Below the pieces are notes generated by a model. It saw nothing but the letters and a program-made list of their open reading frames with translations, was not told the origin of the DNA and did not search any database. A program made the position numbers and the translations under genes. This document shows, one piece after another, positions 33,749-46,300 of a stretch of DNA of 64,000 bases. This DNA is from Siphonodentalium dalli. Taxonomy: Eukaryota; Mollusca; Scaphopoda; Gadilida; Siphonodentaliidae. Positions within the stretch are counted from its first letter, which is position 1. Each line of letters begins with the position of its first letter. The stretch is taken from assembly GCA_032622095.1 (NCBI GenBank), contig CP136061.1, positions 25,050,991-25,114,990 on the forward strand. The letters are read 5' to 3'.

Positions 33749-36288
33749 GCGAGTTTGCGATACCCGTTGGACGGGAACGGGTACGGGTAGATCGGTTAAC
33801 ATCGTCACGCTAACTTGGGTACTTTCGATGTAGCGCATAAAGCGATAACGATTTGGAACGGGTAGATGTGTCACATTGACCGGTAACCTTTCACTACGAT
33901 TTTCTCACCCAAAGGTTCATTAATTCAATGGAATTCCAGTTAGCTATACGTTAATCTATTTATTAAAGATTCCATGGGCAAATATCATAGATAAAGTTGT
34001 CATTTAAACCCAAGTTTTATGTTCAAATTATCGAGGCAGCTTCTAGCACTTAGATAAATACGGAACGCCGATATTTTCACTAACAACTGTGTTCAGTGCA
34101 TTAATGACAGGTTGTGTTAATTGAGTGAGTTGATGGTGCTATAGACGCAGTCTCGACCCAATTGCTGGGACGTGGCTATATATGGTATCCGCATTAGGAA
34201 GGGTGCCCACCTAACTACACCCCTTGAAGTTGAACCATATCAAATTACATGTTTGCGCGTAATTCCATTTGCACATCCCCTGGGCTTTGGTTCCCCCCCC
34301 CCCAACTGGTTCCTCACAACTGCTTGGATAGTAGCATATCCTAAATGAATCAGTAGTCTTTTTTTCACTAGCCGGGTGGGCATATATATAATCCACTGGG
34401 CTGTCATGGAGTACAAAAAATGTGTGAACCTGAAAAATCCTAATATCTTAATATCTAGTGGTCTAACGCCATGCAAATTCACTCCCAATTTTTGTTTCTT
34501 AAATTAATTACCAGTTTCTGACTGACCGCTGACCACTGACCACCCGATCGACTATGGTTCGGCATGGTGTGAGAAATGTTTTAAATTGGAATTTGCTAAA
34601 TCCTAGCATCCAGACTGGCATCAAACTGTCCAAGTGTTGGATTTGTTGAGAGCTGCTGACACCACCCCCCATAAAGGTTGGAAAAATTCCAAAAGTTTCT
34701 GATAGTCATTTCAGTCCAAACTGTTTACCAAAATAAAGGAAATTATACAAATGTTGGTCTAAAAACAACAAATTATCCATTAATAAATTGTTGAAAAATC
34801 AAAGTACGAGAACAAATTCAACCCTTGAAATTTACAAAAAAATTTGTGTCAGGTATATGAAATTTCCAATCTTCAACATTTGACCAAAGTTGGGGTGAGA
34901 CATCCCTGTCGTCACGTCCCTGTCTCTACACATTGTACAAGGGTATCAATATATAGTGGATTTATCCATGTATATATTGCAAATTTGAATACAACCGTTT
35001 AGTTACTTTATCATATGTATGTGGGGACTGGTTTCTCATTTTAATATATATTTACCATCTGAAAGGACATGGCGCATTTGAACCACAGTGCTGGCGTATA
35101 TCGTTTTGGGGATAATACAGGTCGCTAAAGACACGAAATACCTATACAAACGCTACGAAATCTAAGCATAATCAGAGCGAGTTTCAGCTGTTTTCTGTTT
35201 TTCGCATAGAAGTGAAGCAAACGCTCTTTATTCAATCCATATAATAAACAGACTACATTTTAACATATTTTATTGTTACACAAAATAAAGATTACAAACC
35301 AATGTTACTTAAAGGTACTCAACCCGATCAGACGGTTCCCATATCATCAAGTTACAACAACAACAACATTTCTTCAAAATACGCTTGAATCCATTAATTA
35401 AAAAAAAACCGCGTTATTTATCAACATGTTGTTCAACGAAATATGGCCGTATTGTCACGAAATTTGTCCGTGTTACCACTTGAGTTTAGAGTTATCCATC
35501 TTCGTCAATTTTTTCCAAGGCCGTCGGTTTGATGACCCTTTTCTGCCACAAATAATTACACATTTCAAGAAATAACAAACTTCAAAAATCACATATCTGA
35601 TCACTCTGAGCTTTGATGGGTGGGTTCATCGACTCGAATCTAATATTTTTACCCCCACCCGCAAAGCTAAAAAAAATGTAACTTGGGAGTGTTAATTCGG
35701 ATTATGCATCTTTAATATGACTTAATATTCCCCAACTAAAATGAGGGACAAATTCGGTCTCATGTCTGACTAAAGGTACGAGTCGTATATTGTTAGACCC
35801 TGGGTCTAAAACAATACATTTTACACCGAATAGTGGTTGGAAAAATTAACTATATAACGTAATTGTATATTTGTGCTATCATAATCTATTTTCTAAGTCT
35901 AAAAATTTCGACCGAATTATAGTCAACTCTCGACCGGTCTATGACTTGTAGAATCCAATTGTTTTAAATGTTACCAAGATAAGTGAAAGACAAGCACCAC
36001 TACCTTCCTTGATGGAATCAACTGATTATCCTGGTACCCATCTAATCTAAATACAAACTTCCAGCAATCCATAACACTAAGTATATACAACCTCGGCCAA
36101 TAAAGGCAATAGCAATATATCTATATCATAATATTTAGCTTTTCTGTTGCGTTTGGCTCACCATACATTACCAGTCGATGTGATGAATTCTACCCGTAAA
36201 ACAGTTTGCGATTACAAAACGTGTACCGGTACGGGTAGCTACCCGTACGCGTACCCGTACCGGTACCGGTTTGAAATCGCAAACTCGC
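33749..36288. mobile_element. TIR element, 2540 bp, flanked by TAATA
   Basis: The ends are inverted: GCGAGTTTGCGATAC at 33749 and ATCGCAAACTCGC ending at 36288, with TAATA immediately outside both (33744-33748, 36289-36293). Subterminal zones carry clustered ACGGGTACGGGTA motifs; on the right these form a strong palindrome, ACGGGTAGCTACCCGT, with flanking repeats (about 36225-36270). The interior has no transposase-like frame. The true target duplication could be TA or the full TAATA; the superfamily is unassigned. Confidence 0.7.
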
Positions 36289-37159
36289 TAATAACAGACT
36301 CGTCAATCTGTAACTGCGACAACACAATCATGACAAAGATCAAAGCGTGCTGACGTCGTGTTGTAGCAATTAAGTGTCACAACACAAAGCACATCAGGTT
36401 ACCGTAATCATGTCAATCATTTATGCTGATAAACAATGGCCACACCTTCTCCTCACTGTGATTGGTTGACTCCAATTGTTGACACAGAAGGCTGCCCGGA
36501 AATACCTATTTACTTTCCGCCAGTTTATTGAATTCAAAAAAGTTTGTTCGATCTGTATTCATCAATAATCATAACTTTATTATCTCTTTTGTTAGGTATA
36601 ACTATGTCTATTAGTAAAGTTATAAGGAGAATAAAACAAACTTTGACGAGGTAGAACTTTGACTGAGATATAAATGTTACAGTTTTGCTAATTAATTATC
36701 ACGAATTTGACATGTCCGACCGGACCGTTTAGCGGGAGCGGAATAAAGTTATGCCAAAAGACCCGTTCAATGAAATATCACCCAGTTACCCCGCCCGAGT
36801 AATGATCAAATTAATTATGTCTAATGTAAACATAAAATCATAGTATCACACAGTTGTATGTAAACCAATTAATATGCGGTATATAATCAACAAACAATTC
36901 CCAGTACACAAAATTTGCCATTTTGCGGGACTAAAGAAAAGGTTCGATATAAACGAATCCCGTCTAAGGTTTCGAACCGGACCGAATCATCACGGCGGTT
37001 TCGAAACGAACCGACCCTCGACATGGGACTAATGTACACTTAGTACCTTCGGCGTTTATGTAAGTAACAAACGATTTTGCTCAACATATTACAGAAACCA
37101 ATAATACATGTATAGTAGCCTACATGCGAACCATCGGCGTGCTATAACACTGTCCTCAC

Positions 37160-37463
37160 CTTCTGCATGAAGTCACTGTCTGGGTCTGGATCTGTTTGGT
37201 GATCCGGATTTTCATACCAGTGTGATGATAGCCGACAATCGCCAGTCGCTCTACTGAACGATGCAGACATACATACATCCAGTGCCGAGCATCGCCGGCC
37301 ACATTTCAGGGAGCTGTGAGATTGGACAGATTGAAGGTACCCGTCATCTGATGAGCTGATTGCTCTTTTTTGAGTTTCACGGAAAACAGTTGATTTTCCA
37401 TTCACCGCCCCCGCCATATACGTTAGAGCCACGAAGACTTCCACAAATAGAGTCATTTTCAAC
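37160..37463 (-). CDS. Lectin gene exon 1: signal peptide and PAN/Apple-like module
   Basis: The start codon is at 37456-37454, seven bases after an acceptor (TTTATTGCAG|GTTGAAA), so a 5' untranslated exon should lie further upstream. The exon encodes 99 residues. Residues 1-20 are a hydrophobic signal peptide (MTLFVEVFVALTYMAGAVNG). Residues about 40-80 carry the pattern SLKCGRRCSALDVC followed by SFSRATGDCRLSS. This matches the PAN/Apple C-x3-C-x5-C spacing, with a fourth Cys in the C-R/E-L-S strand, although the module is short. An Asp/Pro-rich linker (DPDPDSD) follows. The exon ends AAG|GTGAGG in phase 0, which agrees with the EGF exon. The same open frame extends upstream through the acceptor to another Met at 37501; I reject that start because the signal peptide begins at the Met after the splice site. 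Confidence 0.82.
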
Positions 37464-37714
37464 CTGCAATAAATAACCCAATAATTAAGTGGTGCATGCA
37501 AGTAATACGTTATATGATGCGTATATTATTACAGGTAATTTTGCAATGTTTAAGGGAAAATGTTTATAAAGGTAACAAACAACGAATCCTGTCAATTGTG
37601 TAGGAATTAGAATCAGACAAACTAGAATCAGACTAGAATCAGACAAACTAGAATCAGACAAAAACAACCCTGGTAGCCGATTGGTGCATCATGCTGGCAA
37701 TATATATATATATA

Positions 37715-39105
37715 GCTAACAACACTAACGACCTTAGGGAGACTGTTGAAATAATCCGACTTTAGGGAGACATCTCGATATATCATTTTATATGCAACGC
37801 ATAGCTTCTGTGTGTGGTGAGAGCATTTGGTATTAATCGAAAAACCATATATGATGTCATTTGTTATGACTATTATAATATTTAAAAATATATAACAAGT
37901 GTCCCCCTAATACCGTCTCCCTAATGTTTGCTCATTTTACATACAACATGAACCATATTAGGGGGACATATGCAATAAATACCACTACATGCGGTATTAG
38001 GGGGACACATATTAAAAATCAAAGTTATGGAGATACATAATATGAAGCCACATTCTTGAAATAGTTTTATAACATGACTAGATATAATATAAGATGCTAG
38101 CATACGCGAGAAATTTAACCCTCAATACACGAATGCGGGGACCTGGTTTAATCTTTGTAAAACGCTATATCAGTACATGGCATTGGTTATAATAATTAAA
38201 GGCACGGCCGAAGTTCGTTGCAGAAATATCATATGTGTTCAAATCGCAACCAACAGAAGAAATATTTAAAAATATATAGTTTGTTCATATGCAAACATAT
38301 TCAGCGCGTAAATAGTATATTGTCCTCAATGTGTACTCTGGTGGCGTAAACAGCAGCCTGATCGTGTTACAGAAGTTTTGCTTTTGTTTACACAACACAA
38401 CGCAAGTATAGTGGTTGACCACACACAAATTATATAAACGCTCTTTATTATTTCCATATAAGGAACAAATAACGCTCTTTATGTTTACCATATCCGGATC
38501 TAAACAAAAGCAAGGAAACGTAACGGTTTTTCCTTTGTTTACATAATATGGAATATTAAAATATGTACAGTTTTGTTCATATGCAAACATAATCATCGCG
38601 TAAATAGTATATTGTCCCCAAGGTGCACGATGATTGCTAACACCGCCCGTATCTTTAATATAGCAATAACAAATGCTCTCACCTTACCCAGAAGCCACGC
38701 GCTGCATAGAAAATTATATATTGAGATATCTCATTAAGGTCGGATTATTTCAAGAGTCTCTTAATTATTTCCAAATAAGGAAAGTAGTAACAAATAACGA
38801 TCTTTATGTTTACCGTATCCGGATCTAAACAAAACCCAGGAAACATGACGTTTTTTGCTTTTGTTTACATAACACACTTAACGGAGGTGAATATTTTCAC
38901 AGCATGCACACCGCCAACACCGCCAGTATCTTTAATATAGCAATAAAACATGTTTTTTTTATTAATACCAAATGCTCCCACCACACCCAGAAGCTATGCT
39001 TTGCATAGAAAATGATATATCGAGATGTCTCCCTAAGGTCGGATTATTTCAAGAGTCTCCATAAGGTCGGTAATGTTGTTAGCTATATGTATATATATAT
39101 ATATC
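37715..39105. mobile_element. TIR element with internal 17-bp perfect hairpin; founder of the 38-41 kb array
   Basis: The left end AGCTAACAACACTAACGACC...TTAGGGAGACATCTCGATAT (37714-37785) and the following GGTGAGAGCATTTGGTATTA are matched in reverse at 38965-39095 (AATACCAAATGCTCCCACC ... GTCTCCCTAAGGTCGG ... GTTGTTAGCT). Inside, GTGTCCCCCTAATACCG (37899-37915) pairs perfectly with 37992-38008. The interior has the recurring AACGCTCTTTAT motif and CATATCCGGATCTAAACAAA. There is no coding capacity. Confidence 0.65.
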
Positions 39106-41290
39106 AGTACACGGCGTTGGTTATAATAATTAAAGACACGGGCGGCGTTCGTTGCAGAAATATTCATGTGTTAAAATCGCCACCATCAGAAGGAATATTA
39201 AAAAATATATAGTTTTGTTCATATGCAAACATAATCAGCGGGTAAATAGTATATTGTCATCAATGTGTACGATGGTTGTGTAAACAACAGCCTGTTCGTG
39301 TTACAGAAGTTTTGCTTCTGTTTATATAACACAACGCAATCATATTAATTAATCACACAAACATTATATAAACGCTCTTCATTATTTCCATATAAGAAAA
39401 ACAGTAACAAACAACGCTCTTTATGCTTACCATATCCGGATCTAAACAAATATTGTAACAGCATACCAACCGCCAAACACCGCCCGTATCTTTAATATGA
39501 GCAATAAAAGATGTTTTTTTTTATTAATACCAAATGCTCTCACCATACCCAGAAGCTGCACGTTTTATGGAAAATGATATATTGAGATGTCTCCCTAAGG
39601 TCGGATTATTTCAAGAGTCTCCCTAAGGTCGGTAATGTTAGCTATATGCATTTATATATCAGTACACGGCATTGGTTATAATAATTAAAGACACGGGCGG
39701 CGTTCGTTGCAGAAATATTCATGTGCTCAAATCGCCACCATCAGAAGGAATATTAAAATATATATAGTTTTGTTCATATGCAAACATAATCAGCGTGTAA
39801 ATAGTATATTGTCCTCAATGTGTACGATGGTTGTGTGAACAACAGCCTGCTCGTGTTACAGAAGTTTTGCTTCTGTTTACATAACACAACGCAGTCATAT
39901 TGGTTAATCTCACAAACATTACATGAACGCTCTTCATTATTTCCATATAAGAAAAACAGTAACAAAGAACGCTCTTTATGCTTATCATATCCGGATCTAT
40001 ACAAAAGCCAGGAAACGTAACGGTTTTTTCCTTTTGTTTGCACAACAAAGTGAAAACAATTGACAATAACATACTGTTTATGCCATATTTCTGTATGATA
40101 TAACAACAAATTCTGCCTATATGTTACTATTTCTGTTTATGGCGGTTTTTGAAGGAGATGAATATTTTAACAGCATACCCACCGCCAACACCGCCCGTAT
40201 CTTTAATATGAGTAATAAAAGATGTTTTTGTATTATTAATACCAATGCTCTCACCATACCCAGAAGCTGAGATGTCTCCCTAAGGTCGGATTATTTCAAG
40301 ATTCTCCCCAAGGTCGTAATGTCGTTAACTATATGTATATCAGTACACGGCATTGGTTATAATAATTAAAGACACGGGCGGCGTTCGTTGCAGAAATATT
40401 CATGTGTTCAAATCGCCACCATTAGAAGGAATATTAAAATATATATAGTTTTGTTCATATGCAAACATAATCAGCGCGTAAATAGTATATTGTTTTCAAG
40501 GTGTACGATGGTTGTGTAAACAACAGCCTGCTCGTGTTCTAGAAGTTTTGCTTCTGTTTACATAACACAACGCAATATATATATCTTTTATTCCTCCATT
40601 TCTGAAGAGTCAATATATAATAAAGCAAAATACGTAGAATATAAATAAGGAATTACACAAATATTTCATGCACAAACAATTATGTACAAACACAGAGACA
40701 CAAGACATTAATATAATTGGACACACACATATATAGTGGCCTGAAAACCGTAAACATGCGCATATACACGTACAAGATTACACGATGGAAAATATCAACG
40801 CAGTGATGGTTAGAGAAGGAATGAAAGATGGGGAACATTATAATGAACTAATGTCTATTATCCCCGAACATCCAAAGGTACCAGATTTGAGCGGCTTTTA
40901 TGTTTACCATATCCGGATCTATACAAAAGCCAGGAAACGTAACGGTTTTTTCCTTTTGTTTGCACAACAAAGTGAAAACAATTGACAATAACATACTGTT
41001 TATGCCATATTTCTGTATGATATAACAACACATTCTGCCTATAATTTACTATTTCTGTTTATGGCGGTTGTTGAAGAAGATGAATATTTTAACAGCATAC
41101 CCACCGCCAACACCGCCCGTATCTTTAATATGAGTAATAAAATATATTTTTTTACTAATACCAATGCTCTCACCATACCCAGAAGCTGCGCGTTGCATGG
41201 AAAATGATATATTGAGATGTCTCCCTAAGGTCGGATTATTCCAAGAGTCTCCCGAATGTCGTTTCATGTTGTTAGGTATTTGTATATCAT
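38140..41290. repeat. Tandem array of 0.55-0.94-kb units
   Basis: Each unit starts CAGTACACGGCATTGGTTAT, followed by GGCACGGGCGGCGTTCGTTG, GTTTTGTTCATATGCAAACA, GTTACAGAAGTTTTGCTTCTG, AACGCTCTTTATTATTTCC, CATATCCGGATCTAAACAAA, CCACCGCCAACACCGCCCG and TGTCTCCCTAAGGTCGG. Starts are near 38178, 39113, 39666 and 40349. Units differ in length through internal deletions, and the unit from 40349 has about 350 bp of foreign sequence (40575-40900). The array resumes at 50379 beyond the composite element. Confidence 0.8.
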
Positions 41291-41999
41291 TAGTCCATGA
41301 GCCAGGCTCCCCAAAAATGGAAAATGGTACCAATTTGGTGGGCAAATTCTACCAAAAGTTTTCTCAAAGTTCACAATCTGATGTTTATGTCAGTGCTGGG
41401 GCACACTGGGGCAGTATAGCTTAGCGTTGAAAATGTGTGTTTCCATGGCAACGGATGGTGTTTTTGGCCAGTATAAAAAATATGCATATAACGGTCTATA
41501 CCAAGAAAGTTTAATGCAGTAACTCTATCTTGGCATTGATACTGGGTGCTACCCTTGGTGGGCTTTCATTTTACACTGGAGATTTCACCTCTAGAGGTCA
41601 AGGTCATATACAAAGGTCAAGGTCATTGATCAAAATATTAGCTTTTTTTCATATCGGGTCATACATTTTCTACCCACTGAGTTTATACATCAGTTTTTAA
41701 TACGTTATATTTACTCGGAATTAATCTAGAGCATACATGCTACTCGGGGAACTGTGTTATTGTTGCAACTGACAAGCCAGTCATGAGATATAGGCCTCTA
41801 AACTTTGTGCCATTTTCCAAAATGGGTCAAAATCAGTTATTTCCCCAAGATATCGTGCTTTTGTGTATATTTTAGAGTTATTTACTTATCTGGGGTCCTT
41901 TAAGGGCTGAATTGTGAATTTGTTGACTAAAGCATGAAACTTATACAAATATATGTTGCTTAGTTATAACTTCGCTACATATATTTCATACATAATTAC

Positions 42000-43770
42000 G
42001 ATTATGACCGTGGCAGCTACAGAATCAATAATCAATAGTACATCGAAGTCACTATATGATTTCATACCTTTTACAACCATCCAATAATGATCATGAAACA
42101 AACGTTTTCTCTCAATTATATTTGGCCCACACGTAAATATCACGACAACCCTAATTGCATTCTGTTATCTTTGCAATTTATCATTTTCAAAATGGATAAG
42201 GTATGTTGGTTCAGTATATGCACTATCATAAACATTGAGTATTCTTTTCAAGCAGATTTGATGTCCAGTTTGGGAATCGTCCCTGCTTCGCTGAGGTTAT
42301 ATTATATCAGTCAATAAAGTCTTTTATTCCTCATTCATGTAGCGTCATGTCATTATGGGACTCTCGACTAGAAACACATTTAACCATTCCCACATGGCGC
42401 TTGGCATATATACGCATCTTGTCGACTGAGACAACTTCCCACTTTGGTCATTAATATTTAATATAGTTAATTAAGCAAATAAAACATGAAAGTAAAATCA
42501 GAACTTGACGGCAAGCACCGGGCAAGGACAACGATTGTCAAATATTCTGACAAATCACACTTAGACTAAACTATTTGATTTTACTATGTGATTGGCGATG
42601 TTTTTGACAAATCGCTGAAACAGTTTTGTTTACATAACATTTGTTTCAACACACGAATTGTTTTTATTGGTGAGCTATCAATTATTAATATTAGAATACA
42701 GTGTGTCTATTCTCCACGTTCTTCTTGGTGGTGATGTTTTACAGACTTTTATATTTTTTTCACATTACCCACCGTGGGTGTCTTGGTTTCCTTCAATTGT
42801 TTATCTATGTTCCAATTGAAACCACTCGCATTTGTTCAGGCTACAGCAGGCGGCACATATATAGGAATGACGTTTCCTGTTATCAATTTGGTTATAAAAA
42901 ACATTACATGTATGGCGACTTCATCATCTACGCCCCACTCGGTCACCATATCTTTTAGAGTATTCCACGTCATGGCTTTCATAATTGATCTTACTAATAC
43001 AAAGCGATCAGTTGGTTTAAACATATTTTATTAGCAAAAGCTAGAGGGGTAAAGACACAAGTTTAAAAACAACTTAAGCGATCAGTTAGCAATGCTTCGT
43101 TGTGAGATGGGAACTTACAATCATTATTTAAACGTCAAGGACATGTTTGAACGACCAATTGCCGACTGCAATTTACGTGGTGTGATCTTCGTGAGTTCGT
43201 GTGAAATGATTGTTTTGAAGCGTTTGTTTGTATATGTAAATAAATGATTGGTCAATCGATTGGCGAATTTAGTTATTTCAATATATTTTAGAGTATTCCA
43301 CGTCATCTTAATTCAAGTTATGCAGATTAATTCTACGTATGAAATGTATCATCGATTACTTGGCTTTCGTAGCTGATCTTACCAAAAAGAAAGCGATCAG
43401 TTGGTTTAAACATATGACAACTTGACAATGACAAAAATAAATAATTATAAGTAGACATTTAGCTACAGAACATAAGTTACGTTTTATTACTCATAGCTTA
43501 TTGTATTTAAAGTGTCACATAAACTATAACGGTACGATGTTTGTAGTACGAACGAAAAATCGAAATAATTGTGCTTCCGGTGTATGACCCACATGGATTT
43601 GTTCGTGTAAACTTCTCTTGTTTAGATTGTTTTAGTGAATAATTGGACCTAACTTGCTTCTTAATAACCTGGAATATTGTTAGCACTGTCTGGATTATGT
43701 TTGTATATGAAAGGGACAAGACAACCGGTTGCTAATCATTGATATTTTCCTCTGTAATTAAAATCGCAGC
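42000..43770. repeat. Interior of the composite element: unassigned, with one direct repeat
   Basis: From 42000 to 42650 nothing is recognised. A segment CTTACTAATACAAAGCGATC + AGTTGGTTTAAACATAT (42985-43030) recurs near 43378-43415 together with AGAGTATTCCACGTCAT (42957 and 43291), indicating a direct duplication of about 335-390 bp. A small hairpin TTCAGTGATTTG...CAAATCACTGAA is at 43776-43807. Confidence 0.45.
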
Positions 43771-43823
43771 AATTTTCAGTGATTTGAGACAAACCAAATC
43801 ACTGAAATCAGTCAGTGCAGTGG

Positions 43824-44216
43824 CACTGTGGGGGAACTACTCTTGGCAATTTGGTTCTCTACCGAGCTTTATTTACATTCTCTACCGAGCAAAGTATGCG
43901 GACGGCATAAACTAATTTACCTAAGGCAGAGAATCGAGTTATTCGCAGAGAACCGAGCGCTCGGTAGAGAATCGGAGTCCTCAGCAGAGAATCGGAATCG
44001 GAAAATAAAAAGTCAATTTATGTGTATTTCAGGATTAGTTTTTAACTTTTTTACACACATTGGTGACCAGTGACTATAATGTCACGGTAGCTCTATGAAA
44101 TCCACGAAACACTGTTATAATGCTGTTGATTTTTACGTTTTATGCCGCGATTGCTCGATAGAGAATCGGAATCGTCGCTAAAAATGCCCACGAAACTCGG
44201 TAGTTCCCCCACAGTG
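43824..44216. mobile_element. 393-bp MITE with CACTGTGGGGGAACTAC ends
   Basis: CACTGTGGGGGAACTAC at 43824 is perfectly inverted at the right end (GTAGTTCCCCCACAGTG to 44216). AGTGG occurs directly outside each end (43819-43823, 44217-44221), a likely 5-bp target duplication. Inside are AGAGAATCGGAATCG and GAGCGCTCGGTAGAG motifs. An 81-codon frame covers part of it without recognisable features. Confidence 0.72.
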
Positions 44217-44563
44217 AGTGGGATTACAGTTGACATGCACGACAATGTTGTGAATTTCTAAAGACAGATACTACATACATGCACATGTAGACCATTCCAA
44301 TGTCCAGATGCATAGAACATGTGTGGCTATCATTCTGAACGATTCGGACATTTCCGCTTTGCTAGGAAATAACCTCTTCCATAATTGGAAACCATATTCG
44401 CGAAATTCTACATTATATGGCTCTGGTGATCAGGCAATGACATTGACTCGATGACGCATAGCTGCGAATGGCGAATAATGTATTCACCATGGCTGTACCA
44501 AACTGGATCATATATTAAATACATTAAACTCTTTGTGTGAGGTTTTTTGTTCATATACCGATA

Positions 44564-44789
44564 CAGCACCTCGGAAGTGTACGATAAGCAAAACACTCAA
44601 CACCGTGGCGAATTTTTTGGGAGAGTGATTCCGGTGACCAATTCAACACCAAAATCTTGTGGCGAGGATTAGTGAGCACTATAACAGTATTTTGTAAACA
44701 ACATGGTGCCAGTTTTAATTAACCAAAGTTCATTAGTGTGGTCTCCCCATTGTTGAGTATTTTGCTTATCGCACGCTATTTACATACTT
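44564..44789. mobile_element. 226-bp TA-flanked MITE of the CACTCAACACCG family
   Basis: The left end CAGCACCTCGGAAGTG, then GATAAGCAAAACACTCAACA, matches the 9674 element. The right end GAGTATTTTGCTTATCGCAC is its inverted counterpart. TA lies outside each end. The outermost bases of the right end are diverged, so that boundary is approximate. The interior GGGAGAGTGATTC and GGCGAGGATTAGTGAGC are shared with the 9674 and 60032 copies. Confidence 0.68.
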
Positions 44790-44869
44790 TACAACAGGTT
44801 CTCGAAAATAATTTTGCTTTGTTCACATAATGCAGCGTAGGAACTACAACAATTACATACTATTTACGC

Positions 44870-45830
44870 GATATGTATTATGGTATAAATAAAGGTCTGA
44901 GCGAACCACAGATTAACTATAATAGCATGATCTGGCTTAAATAGACCGATCGGTCTTCCTGGCACAGTGCTCACTGTTGTAAGAGAGGGAACTCTAAATT
45001 TCTTGACAATTTGAACCTGTTTGTTTGAATATCTGTATACATGTATGTTTATTTTGAATATTCTCAGTAAATAATTATATGGTGTCTTGCAAAAGAAATC
45101 AGAATTAATTTTGTTTACGTATTGGTTGAGAGATAACAATAAAACAGTTCAGAGTGACTCCCCTTATCACAGATGCATGCTGGCTGTGAAAGACCGATCG
45201 GTTTATATTAGTCTATTATAGATCGGTAAGTGGTTCACCCATACCTGTTTAAGATATCTGATTGACAATGGTTATACGGTTCAATCCCATTAGTGCCCAC
45301 ATATAACAATATAATTCAATCATTGCGATTAATTGCAAACCTTTGTGACAAATCGCCAAGTACGGTAGTTGGCGATTTATCAGAAACATGTTTTCGATTT
45401 GTCGCAAAGTTGTTTTAACTATGAATGTTCTCAGTAAATAATTATATGGTGTCTTGATAAAAAAAAACATAATTAATTTTGTTTTGTTTTTGAAGTATTA
45501 GTTCATCGATAATAATAGAACCGTTTAGAGTGACTCCCCTTATCCCAGATACATGCTGGCTGTGAAAGGACGATTGGTCTATTTTAACCTGATCGGGCTA
45601 TTGTGATAAATCTCAAATATCTTTGCGATAAATCGCAAAGTATAATCACCAAGTAGTTACATGTACATGTAATTGAGAGTTATCATAAAGATGTTTGAGA
45701 TTTATCGCAAACGTTTGGGAGTTATCGAAAAGGTGTTTGTGATTTTTCGCAAAGTTGTTTTGTGATTTATCGCAAAGTTGTTTTAATTTTGAATATTCTC
45801 AGTAAATAATATCCAAAACGTGCGGCCTTA
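44870..45830. repeat. Direct repeat of about 390 bp with TTTATCGCAAAG clusters
   Basis: AGAGTGACTCCCCTTATC, GATGCATGCTGGCTGTGAAA and a GATCGGT cluster occur near 45150 and again near 45527. TTCTCAGTAAATAATTATA-TGGTGTCTTG occurs near 45060 and 45430. From 45350 to 45790 the palindrome-like motif TTTGCGATAAATCGCAAAG and its variant GTGATTTATCGCAAAGTTG recur at least five times. Confidence 0.55.
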
Positions 45831-46300
45831 ATTGTCGAAAATATTCATATTTGTTCCAAACACCGTAAACAGAAAAACATTAAAACGCATACAGTTCCGT
45901 TCATATATACCATGACCATCGCGTAAACAGCATGTCATCATAAAGACCTACTATATTTTACATAAGCAAGAGCCTGATTGTGTTACAGAAGACAGCACAA
46001 TGCTACTGGCTAATCACACACAAATGGCATAAACGCTCTTTATTAGTTCCATATCAGGTATTCACCAACACAGAACGCTCTTTATGTTTACCATCATAAT
46101 ATAAACAAACACCAGAAAAGTAACTTTTTATGCTTCTGTTTACATAACAATGGTCAAACAAATGACCATAACATACTGTTTATGCGATATTTCTTATTTG
46201 TATACGGAAAAAGTCTATCTACATTTTGATGTTCTTTCCGTTTGTGGCGGTTTTTGACGGGTGGAGATATTTTCACAGGATACCCAACGCCAAGGCCAAC
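45830..46300. repeat. Diverged copy of the 38-41 kb array unit
   Basis: CAGTTCCGTTCATATATACC, GTTACAGAAG, CATAAACGCTCTTTATTAG, AGAACGCTCTTTATGTTTAC, CTGTTTACATAAC and GTGTCTTTAAGTATT follow the same order as in the array units at 38-41 kb but with more substitutions. It lies just before the minisatellite of the second foldback element. Confidence 0.6.

Larger units (their letters stand above)
3650..37463 (-). other. Gene model: secreted PAN-EGF-C-type lectin, four coding exons
   Basis: I assembled this gene from four minus-strand exons: 37160-37463, 32593-32689, 20500-20676 and 3650-3876. All introns are GT-AG and phases match: exon 1 ends in phase 0, the EGF exon starts in phase 0 and ends in phase 1, the first lectin exon starts and ends in phase 1, and the last starts in phase 1. 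The joined frame has no internal stop and predicts 265 residues: signal peptide (about 1-20), PAN/Apple-like module (about 40-80), acidic linker, EGF-like module (about 102-127), and long-form C-type lectin domain (about 134-265). A secreted pattern-recognition or adhesion lectin is the likely role (inference from family). An acceptor just before the start codon implies an untranslated exon above 37464. Intron sizes are about 4.5, 11.9 and 16.6 kb and are filled with transposons. The splice model is read from sequence only and has no transcript support. Confidence 0.85.

Noticed and set aside
37464-37501. Upstream Met extending the first lectin exon frame
   Set aside because: A good acceptor lies between it and the signal peptide Met, and the extension would place charged residues and an early hydrophobic stretch before the signal peptide.
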